From: Apostichopus japonicus
Lineage: Eukaryota > Echinodermata > Holothuroidea > Aspidochirotida > Stichopodidae
DNA: 64,000 nucleotides
Direction of reading: 5' to 3'
Assembly: GCF_037975245.1 (NCBI RefSeq)
Contig: NC_092576.1
Location: 2,351,501-2,415,500, forward strand
In this document: in pieces, positions 48,810 through 61,600 of the stretch
Numbering within the stretch: position 1 is the stretch's first letter
Layout: each line of letters opens with the position of its first letter
Position numbers and translations under genes: made by a program
Notes under the pieces: model-generated
Database searches by the model: none
The model's input: only the letters and a program-made list of their open reading frames with translations
Told to the model about the DNA's origin: nothing

Positions 48810-48895
48810 GCAAATGGATACCATTATGAAGTTATTGGTGGCATCCACAATCTGACAGCCTGTAAGGAGCTGAGGGAGAGAAATCCAGACAAGAA
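48810..48895 (+). pseudogene. exon relic C: ParB-like segment
   Basis: The acceptor TTTTTCTTTCAG precedes ANGYHYEVIGGIHNLTACKE and LRERNPDKN, ending at a donor-like AAT|GTAAAG (48895/48896). YEVIGGxHxLxAxKEL resembles the conserved box of ParB/sulfiredoxin-like proteins (Y.vidG.HR..A). It is the third exon in order on the same strand as exons A and B, which suggests one gene. The role is unknown. Confidence 0.45.
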
Positions 48896-48909
48896 TGTAA
48901 AGATACAAA

Positions 48910-50260
48910 ACTTTGGTTAGCAAACAAGCACATCAAAATAGGGGAAACCAGGCATCAGATGAGCATTGAGGTAAAGGTGACTACTATGAATGTTGTTTTT
49001 ATAGAAGAATTTCTGCCGAGCAGTTATTCATCTCATTCCTCCATATTGTATATTCAGGTTGCAATGACCTATGCATTAAGACATTGAAAGTGTGTATGGA
49101 AAGTCCTTGTCTACACATAACACATAACTTTGTGTTGTGCACACAGAATCGCTCTCTTACAGTATGTGAATTTTCAAATAATTGTTATCTAATCACTCTC
49201 ATAGGGAGGATTAGGTACAATATTGTAGTTCCTTTGCCAGTTGGACCATTAACAGTATTACGCAACAGTTGCCATGGTAGTGGTTAGTTTTCCCAATAGG
49301 GGTCATTCATTGTGGGGTATTGCATGGTCACCGGAAGTGTTTGACTGAGGGAGGGGTAAAAGTTGTCTGTGTGGGGTGTCCAATTTTATGTCAAACAGTC
49401 CTCTTAAATGGCTGTGTTGATTTTCTTAAAACTTGGTATGAAGGTGTTTTAGGGTTAAAGTCTATGTCTAGCAGACCCCCCAGAAACATAGGTCAAATGT
49501 CACATCAAATTAAATTCAATGTTTTAATTCAATATTACTCCAAGGGGACACATTACATTCAAATGGAATCTTCACTTGTATAATGGGAACAACATGTAGG
49601 CTACTAATACAGGCAGACATGTGACCTCTGTCATAGTATTAATCAGATTGTAGAGGACAGCAGAGTGATAGCACTGCAATCATATGACAGTATAGTCCTG
49701 CTAACTTATCATATCAAAAAAAAACATTTGCAGTCTTTGTTCATTTGTTTTTTTACTATCAATGCAACAGATAAAAAATAAATCAAATGGTTAGACTGTC
49801 AGTGTAGAATAAAGTTTTATTTCTCTCTTTTTTTCTGAAGATGACACAGAAATGCTCACACTGGGTCTGTTTGGTCTGGCCATTGCGTTCAAGAGGAAAA
49901 CCATTGCAATGAAACTTTGATGGGATGATGGCACAGAACTTAATGTGCCTATTGTTGCTAGGGATGATCCTAGATCACAGAGGATGAAAAAAATGTGTAT
50001 AGCACTGATTAAAAGAAGCGTATTGAGATTGGTGAAGGTCAAAGGTCATTTGGGGACAACAGGAAGGTTAATTGTCTTGTAGGGTATATGTGTTTATCTT
50101 TAGGAAGTGGCAACACTGGAACAGCCACATGGTCTTCTACTCTGCAAATCCTAAAATGCTTGTTTTAAGTGTGTGTGAAATAAAAAAAGGGGGGGGGGTG
50201 GGAGGGTTGGGTAAGGTTACAGTGACTTCTCTTATTATTGTACTTTTTTGGTATAAAATT
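48910..50260. other. intergenic, possible last exon relic
   Basis: Near 49842 an acceptor-like TTTTTTTCTGAAG precedes DDTEMLTLGLFGLAIAFKRK, then a TGA. It might be a further exon of the gene relic, but the family fit is weak. The rest shows no gene. Confidence 0.3.
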
Positions 50261-50264
50261 ATTA

Positions 50265-51870
50265 GTAGGGGTATCAGTATGCCCATTAGAGCAATCTGAG
50301 GGTCTGAGTAGTACATCCTTCAGAACTGCATTGTAAGCCACTTATTGTTGTTATTAATGATGTAATTTCTTATTGCTAAATGACACTCCGAGCAGTAGGG
50401 GGTGTATCGGTACGGACTTCAGAACTGCATTCTTAGCCACCTAATGGTGTTATTATGTTATTTCAGAACTAATGGTGTAACTTTTGGTGCTAAATGACAC
50501 TCCAACCATTAGCGGGGCGTTTTGGTACACCTCTCAGAACTGTTTTGCAAGCCACTAAATTTTGTCACTTCTTGGTTCTAAATGACACTCCAACCAGTAG
50601 CGGGGCGTATTGGTACGCCCCTCAGAACTGTATTGTAAACCACTAAATGTTGTTACTTCTTGGTGCTAAATGACACTCCAATCAGTAGCGGGGCGTATTG
50701 GTACGCCCCTTAGAACTGTATTGTAAGCCACTAAATGTTGGTACTTCTTGGAACTAAATGACACTCCAACCATTAGCGGGGCCTATTGGTACGCCCCTTA
50801 GAACTGTATTGCAAGCCACTAAATGTTGTTACTTCTTGGTGCTAAATGACACTCCAACCAGAAGCGGGGCGTATTGGTACGCCCCTTAATGGTGTTACTT
50901 CTTTATGCTAAATGACACTCCTACCAGTAGCGGGGCGTATTGGTACGCCCCTTAGAACTGTATTGCAAGCCACTAAATTTTGTAATTTCTTGTTGCTAAA
51001 TGACACTCCAACCAGTAGTGGGGCGTATTGGTACGCCCCTCAGAACTGTATTGTAAGCCACTAAATGTTGTTACTTCTTGGTGCTAAATGACACTCCAAT
51101 CAGTAGCGGGGCGTATTGGTACGCCCCTTAGAACTGTATTGTAAGCCACTAAATGTTGGTACTTCTTGGAACTAAATGACACTCCAACCATTAGCGGGGC
51201 GTATTGGTACGCCCCTTAGAACTGTATTGCAAGCCACTAAATGTTGTTACTTCTTGGTGCTAAATGACACTCCAATCAGTAGCGGGGCGTATTGGTACGC
51301 CCCTCAGAACTGTATTGTAAGCCGCTAAATGTTGGTACTTCTTGGTGCTAAATGACACTCCAATCAGTAGCGGGGCGTATTGGTACGCCCCTTAGAACTG
51401 TATTGTAAGCCACTAAATGTTGGTACTTCTTGGAACTAAATGACACTCCAACCATTAGCGGGGCGTATTGGTACGCCCCTTAGAACTGTATTGCAAGCCA
51501 CTAAATGTTGTTACTTCTTGGTGCTAAATGACACTCCAACCAGAAGCGGGGCGTATTGGTACGCCCCTTAATGGTGTTACTTCTTTGTGCTAAATGACAC
51601 TCCAACCAGTAGCGGGGCGTATTGGTACGCCCCTTAGAACTGTATTGCAAGCCACTAAATTTTGTAACTTCTTGTTGCTAAATGACACTCCAACCAGTAG
51701 TGGGGCGTATTGGTACGCCCCTCAGAACTGTATTGCAAGCCACTAAATGTTGTTACTTCTTGGTGCTAAATGACACTCCAACCAGTAGCGGGGCGTATTG
51801 GTACGCCCCTCAGAACTGTATTGTAAGCCATTAATGGTGTTTCTTCTTGGTGCTAAATGACACTCCCTTG
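50265..51870. repeat. 88-bp satellite array, about 18 units, with a 20-bp palindrome
   Basis: Unit marker TGACACTCC lies at 50381, 50495, 50583, 50671, 50759, 50847, 50913, 51001, 51089, 51177, 51265, 51353, 51441, 51529, 51595, 51683, 51771 and 51859. Spacing is 88 bp except for two 66-bp units (50847 to 50913 and 51529 to 51595). Each unit has CCAACCAGTAGC before GGGGCGTATTGGTACGCCCC (8-bp stems, TTGG loop), then AGAACTGTATTGCAAGCCAC. The left edge decays gradually, with a GGGGTATCAGTATGCCC remnant near 50268. The last unit has no palindrome. Confidence 0.95.
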
Positions 51871-51874
51871 CAGT

Positions 51875-54800
51875 TGTGGGGTGAATTTGTTTCACTGATT
51901 CACTTTTGTACAGGGACAAGAGGTATTTTTCTTCCTTTTCATTCATGTAAGAAATTAACCTACTAAATTTCAGTTTATGGTCATGTAGATAAAATATAAC
52001 ATGAAATACATAAGTTGGTACAAACAAAGAGTAATTTTCTCATTGTGTTATTTTTTGTCTCAAATTTATGTATCTGCAGTATGATTACAATGCATTTGCC
52101 TTTTTAACTCACATTTTGAAGGTTTAAAGAAAATGACAGTCATAGCGTAGATTTTTCCCTTATATATACCATATTTTTATACCCGAGTGCAAACGTCATT
52201 AAAAGCAATATCATTTCTGGTAAATTTATCAATGTTGAACAAATTTTTTTTTTTTCTTGGATAAAAGTCAGGTTTAAATAGTTCCTAGAAACCCTAAATG
52301 TTTCTTAGCCTCTTACAGAGAAACATAGAAACGAAAAATGTAAAGTACGCGTAAGTTTCGATGTCTAAGTCATTTTAATATATTTTAAAGCACAATTTAG
52401 TTTGTGAACAAGATAAAGTACTTAATTTGGTACACTGAAAACAAAAGTTAAACTTATTAAGTTACTAGCCCGGCCCGTCTAAGTCTGGCCCGTTTGGGAG
52501 CCCGGGGTTCAGGGATGTGCATTCTCTGCAGCTCTCTCCACTCTGTTCCAATCATGTGTAAAACTACTTCACAAGTTACCGGACATGGGTATTGTGCTCA
52601 TTTCCTTAAATTGTTGGTGACCTTACACTCAACATGCCTAGCAACGGGTCTGAGTATACTACACTTTTTCATGAAAGCTGCATTTTACGGAAGATTCTAA
52701 CTTCCACCATTTTAAGCAGTTCGCCTTGTTAAATCTATAAAATAAACGGCTTTATGTTGCCTTGTAATGGCTCTATTGCCACCCCAAATTTTGGATCATT
52801 ACGGAAGTGGCAAATGCTGGTAAGTGAAGTTTTGATCTAAAACTGAAGAACATTTTTCAGTAATTTTACTAGAAATTATCTTCAGACACACGGGACTATC
52901 GCTTGAATGGTATCATAAGTTACAACTAGTTTGTATAAATGAAAGTATAAACGCAAAATGCAGCTTTTACATGAAGGATATCATGTCCACTCCAACATTG
53001 AAGGTAAAAACTACTTTACTATAAGAAAGTACTTATTTCGACAGTTAACTCTAGTAATAAATTACTAATTATAATTTTAGCAAGCATATTGTTAAGTTCA
53101 CTGCGACATGCGATACAATTGAATCCTTGTAATAGTTTGTAATAACTTACAAGATATTACAAAGCGATGATATTGAAAAGCTCTTGCAGAATGTTTTTTG
53201 CAGTTATTTAATTGATTATATTGTAGCTTAATTCATTAGCCAGAATAAATATCAAGCACTCTGGAACTTTTGAAAACGACTGAGGTTGTCCTTGAAATAT
53301 TTGTTAATAATTATTTATTGTCAGTAATAACGAAGTCCCTACTTTGAAATAAAAGTTTTTGTGAAATACCTTTGGTATTGTTATTATAATTTACGGTCAA
53401 TGTAATTATTTTAAGTGAGTAAAAAAAAACAATCTTAATACAAATAATAAAATTTCCACTATATTATGCCTGATAAATTACATTGCGTGATATTCCTCAT
53501 CAAATTTGCAACTAATGGGCTGTTCTTGCTCGCCCCTGAAATAAAATTACTCAATGAAAACGCTCTTACGTACTGTATCAATAATATACGTTTACTAAAA
53601 GGAATATTAACTGCGCTGAAAATCTCGATATATTCATAACATTACAGTAATACACCTTTTTACTGATTGTTCCAAAAGTAGATGTGACCTCCCTTAAACG
53701 TTCCAGGTTTCTCCAAAGTATTGAAGAATGCTTAATTAAATCATAACACAACATATACAAAAGTTGGCCTAATTGTAATGAATACTGGGATAATACCATT
53801 TGTAGCGATACTTATGATTAACTTTTTTTGGCAGAGGAATGTATACTTCTTTATAGAAGCGCAATTTGTTTTATTATGTAATTATAATACTTTTACATTA
53901 AAACAAATGATAGAAATAGCAATTTTTACAGGCAACAAATGATAGCAAGAGCAATTGTTACAGGCAAAAATAACTAAATGTTTCAAAGCAGTTCCATCCT
54001 CCCATCTAGCATTCTAAATCTTCAAAATATTGAGTTTTTCAAGGAAAATGTTTAAAAAAAATAAGCTGTATACAGCAGCATTTTTTAAGCTATTGTTATT
54101 AAAAACAAAATGCGTGTTTTGAAGAAAATAACATCAGCACTGATATTTCCAATATGTCATTCCTTTGAAAGGTGATTACAACTGACGTGGAATTACGGCA
54201 TGTTTATATGACTTAACATTTCTCCTCTGACATTCTAAAATATTACGTAAGCTATAGGTTACACAATAAAATTGCCAAGTGGAAAGCTATGGACAAACAT
54301 ATCTTTAGATATTGTTATCATTTATATTATACTGTCGTTCTGAAATTTTGAAGATGATTAATTCTTTAAAGGTCTGAAGTTACTAAAGGTTCCACAAACG
54401 TACCGTTCTTCTCTATCTCTCTGTAAGTTTCGAAACTATTGCAAAATATCGAGAAATGCCACGTTAGACGATGAATCACAAAGCTAGAGAAAACCCTTGG
54501 TGGATAGATGGTGCGATATATGCTTCTCAAAGCTGTTTAATGAATGGCAATCATTTGACCATCAACTATATTCAGGAAAGAGAGTAAATTTAAACCTTAC
54601 ATACGCCTAAAACTAGTGTATAAAGCACTTGCATTTTTATAAAGTGAATAGTTATATCTAATGGCTCTTCAATAGGATGAATAATTTACAGTAAAGTTTG
54701 ATTAGTTAACAGTTACCATAAAAAGCAGTATCCATATCCATCAAGCATTAGTTTGGTAAGCAAATCACAATCCCTATGCGCACATCTTTACAATTTATAC

Positions 54801-56700
54801 TCACCATGTTTTTTTTACTTTTACTGTTTTGTTTTTTGGTACATGTGGTAACACTTTACTAGTAATATAGTAACAAAGAACCCTTGTCGTCGAACGAAAT
54901 ACAGTAATAGTTTTGATTCCCTGCTGGTCGGAGCTATATTGTTAACTTTCCATACACTATGTATAACACTATTGAAAACATTATAAAAATACATTCGGCT
55001 AATACAGAGATTTTGATTTTCGACTTATTTTTGACATTCAGTGTTATATACTACTGATACATTTAGATATATGTGTAAAAGTATGTAGGCCTGACGTGTC
55101 GATCCTAGCAGGATCTTCTTCAGAGGCTAAATGACAAGTACAGTAACAGAAGGGACAAAAACACGTACAGAAAACAGACAGGTTAATGAGCATGGTGAAC
55201 ACAATGAGATAGATGAAAGGGGATTATAAGTGGACAATGGATGGTGAGAAGAAAGCAACAGGGAAAGAGGAGAGGTAGGAGATAAACAGTGGAGGGACAA
55301 AGAGAGGATTAAAGGAACAGGGTAGAAAACAAACTGGAAAGGGACAAAGACAGAAAGGTGTGGAGAAAAAAGGAGGGGAAGAGAGCTGTGGGAGGATGAG
55401 GGAAAAGGGGGGGGAAGGGAACAAGGGGAGAAGGAGTGGGGGACAGACGAAAACGTCTGGCCTACTTACTTTTACACATTCTATTACACAGGCTCTCTAA
55501 TGGATAAGCAGTTTGCTAACACACACAGAGATGAAGTAGGTACCTTTACTACGATATATGTAAAATTACTATAAATACAACTACAAACAATCCAAGTTCT
55601 TGCGTGTTCGGAATTACTCATCAAAAGAAGATAACTTGATACTAATATTATGCGTTAGTGATAAAACTTGCATGGTTGTATATATGTTTACGTTTAACAC
55701 ACTCAGCTTGGTATGAAAATACACGCTGTGAGTAAGATCACACTTTTCCCGACTTTGCTAAGTACACTAATATAACGCAACGATTACTTGCAATACCCAT
55801 TCTACGCGTTCCTTCATTTGCGCTAAAAAAAATGTGAGTTAAAATATTCCTTTGATCTATCACGTGAGTTCATCAACCATACGTTTGGTTATTTTTACTG
55901 TCGATGTGAGTATAACTTCACGAATAACTTCGCAATGCAAATATTCTCGTGACAATGGTTGACTCGCTTTTCTGCTTCCGAAGGACAAATCAGTAGTCGT
56001 TTTAGGCAAGTTGTTGGCCAAAAGTTCGTCAAAGACAAACACAGAGTACGCTAAAGAATGTAATTTAATGTTCATGTAAATATAATAAAGTGTTCTAAAG
56101 AATAAAAGCCGTAATCGCCAAAACACTGTCAACTTTGTGTGGCGGGCCATTCAAGGATAATGTATAGGCTATACGTTTAATCATATAGGCTACTACAAAG
56201 TATTGTGATAGGCCCCATAAAGTCCTTCTATGATAGCCATATCGGTACTAACGCCGGTTATAGAAGATAGGTGTATGTATGTATGGTGAACGCTGCATGG
56301 TACAAGCCTACCCCTGCTTCTTTTGCCAAGATCTTGGAATGTAAAAGACTCGCTAGCGAGCGTATACTCTTTCTGCCAGTGATATTCCATTTTATGTAAA
56401 AAGGGCAACGGTCTTGTTGTTCAACCCTGGCTTTAGCAGTAAAGTGTGCTAGTCAAGGCTAAGGCTATTCTATTGAACACTTAAATTTTACAAATGCAGT
56501 CAAGTTGGGCAAATTATAACGTCACACAGACCTTGATAGTACACACTTTATTAAGTAGGTAGTTGTAGCTTAGGCTATAACCAGTAATTCAGGCGATCAA
56601 AAATCTAAACTAAACTTTAAATAAGCTAATGGCCTACCTAAGCTTAGGCTAAATAAATTATAGGTAGCCTATACCTCTAATTCTGATTTTAGGGAAATTA
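51875..56700. other. intergenic, no gene seen
   Basis: AT-rich sequence without supported coding. On the minus strand near 55090-55125, AAGAAGATCCTGCTAGGATC followed by GACACGTCAGGCC resembles the conserved tail of Penelope-like or LINE elements; this is from memory. A purine-rich tract spans about 55200-55450. A pyrimidine tract ending TGATTTTAG at about 56691 could be an acceptor for the next gene relic. Confidence 0.4.
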
Positions 56701-56716
56701 GGATAATGACTTAACT

Positions 56717-58438
56717 ATGGATGAAAATCAAAACTTGGTATACATGTGTTTCCAATGTCATCAGTACCAGACTGTGATATTTAGAAGATTAATTCAGCAC
56801 TTACGGTTAGTTCATGAACACGAGCCAAATTTTAGTGTTAGGTGTGGGATACATGGTTGTGAAAAGGTATACACTAAGGTGGATTCCTACATAAAACATA
56901 TACAACGTAACCACAGAGGGTTTCAGATTGATGCTCCTTCCAATGCAATTGAAGAAAATTGATGCTCCTTCCAATGCAATTGAAGAAAATTGCTTGCAAG
57001 ACTACCATTGTGAACCATCTGTTGCAAATGTAGAAAAAGAACAAACACTGTATGATCCTGGAATAGAAATAGGTTCAAACAGAGATAATGAAGAACAACT
57101 AGAACATACAGGACAAAATATCCAGGATGCTGTAGGCTTGTTTACCTTGAAATTAACAGAAAAACACAGCTTGCCAAGGACAACAGTAAGTACACTATTG
57201 AAAAATATACATTCATTACTTGCAACAGCTCAAACTCAACAATTTGCACAAGTTAATGCTGCATTAGAAACAGAAGGACTCAACATAGAAAAGACTAGTG
57301 TCATATTAGATATTCTAGAAAGGAATTCGCCACTCTCTGCCCTAGATTACTTCAGCAGTGAGGCTCATCAGAAAGAATTTGTTTTGAACATCACCACCTA
57401 TGTAGCCCCAGTAGAGTACATCGTCGGCGATATCAACTGTAATAAAACTGAAGTAGCTACATACATGTATGTTCCTATTCTGGAGAGTCTTAAATCTCTT
57501 CTTAAACATAATGATGTTTTGGATGAAGTGTTAAACACACACAGGCATTGTCAAGATGGTGTCTTACAGAATTTTTGTGATGGATCATTATATCAAAGTA
57601 ATAGGATTTTTGAAACACAGCCATCATTACAAATTCAATTGTTCTTTGATGATTTTGAGGTATGCAATCCTTTAGGAAGCTACAGGAAAAAGCAAAAGCT
57701 CAATGGGATGTACTTTACAATTGGTAACCTACCTGCAAAGCATAGAAGCAAGCTGAGTTCAATACAATTGGTATGGCTCTGTAAGACAACTCTTTTAAAG
57801 AAATTTGGCTTAACACATGTTGCAAAACAGTTGATCACTGATTTAAAAGTTTTAGAAACAAAAGGGCTAACACTGGAGGTACATAGAGAACAATACAACA
57901 AGAAAGGCACGGTATCACATTTGTTGTAGCTGATAATTTAGGCAGTCATGGCATTGGATGGATTGATGGACATGAACATCAATTGCATATGGTGCAACAA
58001 CACCCAAATTTGTCTTCGGTGTATGGTGTCAAACAAAATTCCCCAATAAACAAGTTGTCATTCTTTCATGTTATCAATGGACTCCCTTTTGATGTATTGC
58101 ATGATTTGTTAGAAGGAGTCTGCCTTCTTGTTTGGACTAAAGTTCTTACTTCCCTAGTAGAAAGAAAGCATTTAACTATCTCCAAAATAAATGAGGCACT
58201 ACAATATTTTAAGTATGTAGGAGCAGATAAATCATCAAAACCTTCTACTGTACTGTGGTCATCAGGAAAGGTTGTCTTGAAACAAAATGCATCACAGATG
58301 TGGTGCTTCTGTAGGTTAGCTCCACTGATGTTTGGTAGAAATGTACCTGCTGGAGACAATGTTTGGGAGTTGGTTCTTCAGTTAAATGACATCCTAAGTC
58401 TTGTGTTTGCTCCAAATAAAAGCAAAGTGGTCAGATGA
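56717..58438 (+). pseudogene. zinc-finger plus tnp2-like transposase relic, 5' portion
   Basis: The start at 56717 opens a frame with two C2H2 fingers (C11-C14-H28-H33 and C43-C48-H61-H66). A tandem duplication of 31 bp near 56928-56990 then shifts the frame, and the protein continues in the second copy's frame (56961-57929). A second frameshift near 57910 moves to the frame reading FVVADNLGSHGIGW, HVINGLPFDVLHDLLEGVCL and WCFCRLAPLMFGR, up to 58438. A third shift leads to AYLHGVVEDF, where the LINE interrupts. The box (P)DVxHDLLEG and the later LTPxxHYL are typical of tnp2-type (CACTA/EnSpm-related) transposase families found widely in fish and invertebrates; the superfamily is inferred. The remainder resumes at 63923. 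Confidence 0.65.
56930..56991 (+). repeat. 31-bp tandem duplication
   Basis: Two exact adjacent copies of a 31-bp unit beginning ATTGATGCTCCTTCC and ending AATTGAAGAAA. Since 31 is not divisible by three, it shifts the reading frame of the zinc-finger/transposase relic. Confidence 0.95.
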
Positions 58439-58453
58439 TAGCATATTTGCATG

Positions 58454-58469
58454 GTGTTGTTGAAGATTT
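58454..58469. repeat. left target-site duplication of the LINE
   Basis: GTGTTGTTGAAGATTT, identical to 63923-63938. It lies within the transposase relic, in the codons for VVEDF. Confidence 0.9.
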
Positions 58470-58605
58470 TTTTCCCCTCCATTTATTGATAACTTCAGTC
58501 AAATTAACAGACTTCATATTTTCATACTATAGATGCTTCAGATTAAATAAACGTCATAACAAAATAACAGTTGTTCTAATAAACAGCACAATTGATCGAA
58601 CGAGA

Positions 58606-61600
58606 TTAATGGAAAAGAGAATCACATGTCCTAAAGGCTTGTTTAAGCTGCATAAAGTTAACCTTACTTTTACTACGATATCGATGTTGTGTGTACTTTT
58701 TTACACTTATTGTAAACTTAAATTTATAGAAGAAATCCTCTACAGCAGGAATACATTTATTCAATTTACATTGAAAGAGGAAATGCTTCATATATAAAAT
58801 AAGAAAATTGCATGGGTGAGCTACATCAACACCGAAACTAAGAAGGATATCCTTCTTGGAGAAGAAGAATTGCTTATTTAATAACATAGTCTCAACCCCT
58901 AAAATAAAGGTGGATGTCACACTACACTCCCAGAACAGATGTTCTATACTTTCAATATGCGTATCGCAAAAGGTACAGTTTGGAGAGTCGGATTTTCCGA
59001 TGATATGAAGAAGTTTATTGGCCCCAATTATTCTATGTAAAACTCTAAACTGAAAATATTGGATTTTTGATTCGGAAACTGTTGACCAAGGTATACTGTA
59101 GAATCTATTCCAATCTTCAGTCGTCAAGTTGTTGAACACATTAGCCCGTTTACGGCTGGTGGTAAGTATCTGAGCGACTTTATCTAAATATCGGGAATAA
59201 ATACACTGGGAAGTAGAGTTGGAATGTAAGACCTTATCCAGCCAAATCTCATTACAATTGGGGAAATTACAATTCTGAACATAATCTCGACGTCACTCAA
59301 AATATATCGTATTAATTAAACCAGTATAGATAGTGAAAGGAAATTTAGTACGAAAAATGTGGAAGGTTAAGGGTCTCCCGTTTTCGCCGAAAAGATCTCT
59401 CACATACTTGACATTAGCTTCATATAAAAACTTAAAAAACACAATTTGGTTGTTGATACGAATGTAAGAATTATTCCACAAAAAATGAATACCGTAGTTA
59501 TCAGTTGGATTATTAAAAGATATTTCACACCAAGCCTTAATAATCTGACTTACGAAATTATTTGGAATGCTTATATCTCTTTTGTTGCAGTTACACTGAA
59601 ACAGAAACTGCTTGCCAAGTTTGTAAAGCTCCATATCAAAGAAAATTTTCCATGGACCGTGAATATTGTTACAGTAACGTTTGATCCATGTGCACTTAAG
59701 GCTATTGATGAAACTATTAATATGAATGACCTTTAGCCCCCCCATCTGCTAAACGATTTATCATTGACGATCTCTTTACTTTATCAGAACTACCTCCCCA
59801 AATGAAATCGAAAATAATGCTCTCGAGCTCTTTAATAAATCCAATTGGAGGGTTTGGCAAAACCAAGAAAAGGAAAACCAGTTGAGAAAGAGCAAACGTT
59901 TTGACAATAATATTTCGACCAATCGGGGTCAGGTCTCTACCAGATTATACCCGGAGGCACTTTTACAATCTAGACAATTTAAGTTGGTAGTTCAAACGAA
60001 AGGGATCGTCTCTATTTTGAGTAAAAGAAACACCCAACATAGTAACACGACCAGTTGTGACATTCAAAGCTAGATCATTAATACAAGTAAGGAGATTATT
60101 AATATACGGACCCAAAGGCATTATATTACACTTAGAAATATTGATAGCAAGCCCAGAGGCTAATCTAAAATCGTCCAGAACACTGAGGGTTTCCTCAAAG
60201 GAATCCCTACTACCATCAAGAAAAAACGTAGTGTCGTCTGCGTATTGTGATAATTTAATTACATTATTCCCTACCCTAATACCTTTGATGTTAACGTTTG
60301 AAATAACCTTTAAAGCAAGCACTTCCACACAAAGTATAAAGAGATAAGGACTCAAAGGACATCCCTGTCTAACACCCCTCTGGATGTTGAAGAAACCCGT
60401 TGAAAAGCCATTATTACACACACATGCATTTCCCTCTTATAAAACACAGTAATCCACTCTCTAAGGCTATTACCAAAGCTAAAGAACGACAGGGTGTAAT
60501 CAATAAAATTCCATTCCAACTTATCAAAGGCTTTTTCAAAGTCTATAAGAAAGAGTAAGCCAGGAATGTTGTGATTTGACGCATAATCAATAAGATCTAA
60601 CACAAAACGGATGTTTTCGCCAATGAACTTGCCTTTCATAAACCCAGTTTGATTTGGTCATATGATTTTATGGATAACACATTTAAGTCTAGCAGTAATT
60701 GCTTTAGTCCCGATCTTATAGTCAGTGTTTAAAAGTGTGATTGGTCGATAATTTTTAAGAAGCGTTGAGTCTTTTCCTGGCTTCAGTATGACAGTAATAA
60801 TACCCCTAGATTGTTCTGCCGTTAAAGCACCCTCCTGAAAACCAGAGTTAAGAGAGTTAATAACCACTTGTCCAATAATATGCCAGAACTTTTTATAAAA
60901 ATTGGCAGTTAGGCCGTCGCTCCCAGGAGCCTTATCATTCTTCATTGAAGAAAGAGCACTAAAACATTCCTCTACATCTAAAGGTCCATCGCAAGAATTC
61001 GAATCAACTAGGATCAGCTGGGGGTGATCTAGTTCATTAAAGAAGTTAGAAGGGGGGCAATGGTTAGAAGTATATAATGTCTTATAAAAATCTTTAATAT
61101 TGATTAGAATATCAGTACTCTCTGAATAACTTTGGCCGTTTTCTCCAATGATCTTACGAATTGTATTATTACTCCTATTTCTTTTTTCTAGATTAAGAAA
61201 ATACCTTGTATTTTTTTCCCATCTTGCACGAGATCTAATAATAGTTCCTTTCAACTTATAATCGTAGAAGGTTAAAAGCTCGGTTTGAGCATTTCTTAGC
61301 TTTGCCCGGATATGAGGACATTCATTCTGGAATAGCTGACATTCAAGATCGGATATTTTAGAAAGTAGATCAGTTTCCTTAAGCCTACGCTCTTTGGCCT
61401 TATCTTTGGAATACTTCATACTAACCGAACGTATATTAAATTTAAGAAGTTCCCACTGAATGGCAGAATTAGTATTATTATTTGAGGACAGTTCTGTACT
61501 AATCAATTTCGTTATTAGTTCCACAAATACCACATCGTCCAATAAGGAATTGTTGAATTTCCAATAACCTGGCCCTCTCTTAGCAGAATGGATGCTAAAC

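Noticed and set aside
54800-56450. Short minus-strand frames at 55224-55424, 55860-56150 and 56193-56408
   Set aside because: The first is a purine-tract artefact, and the others show no domain or splice context.
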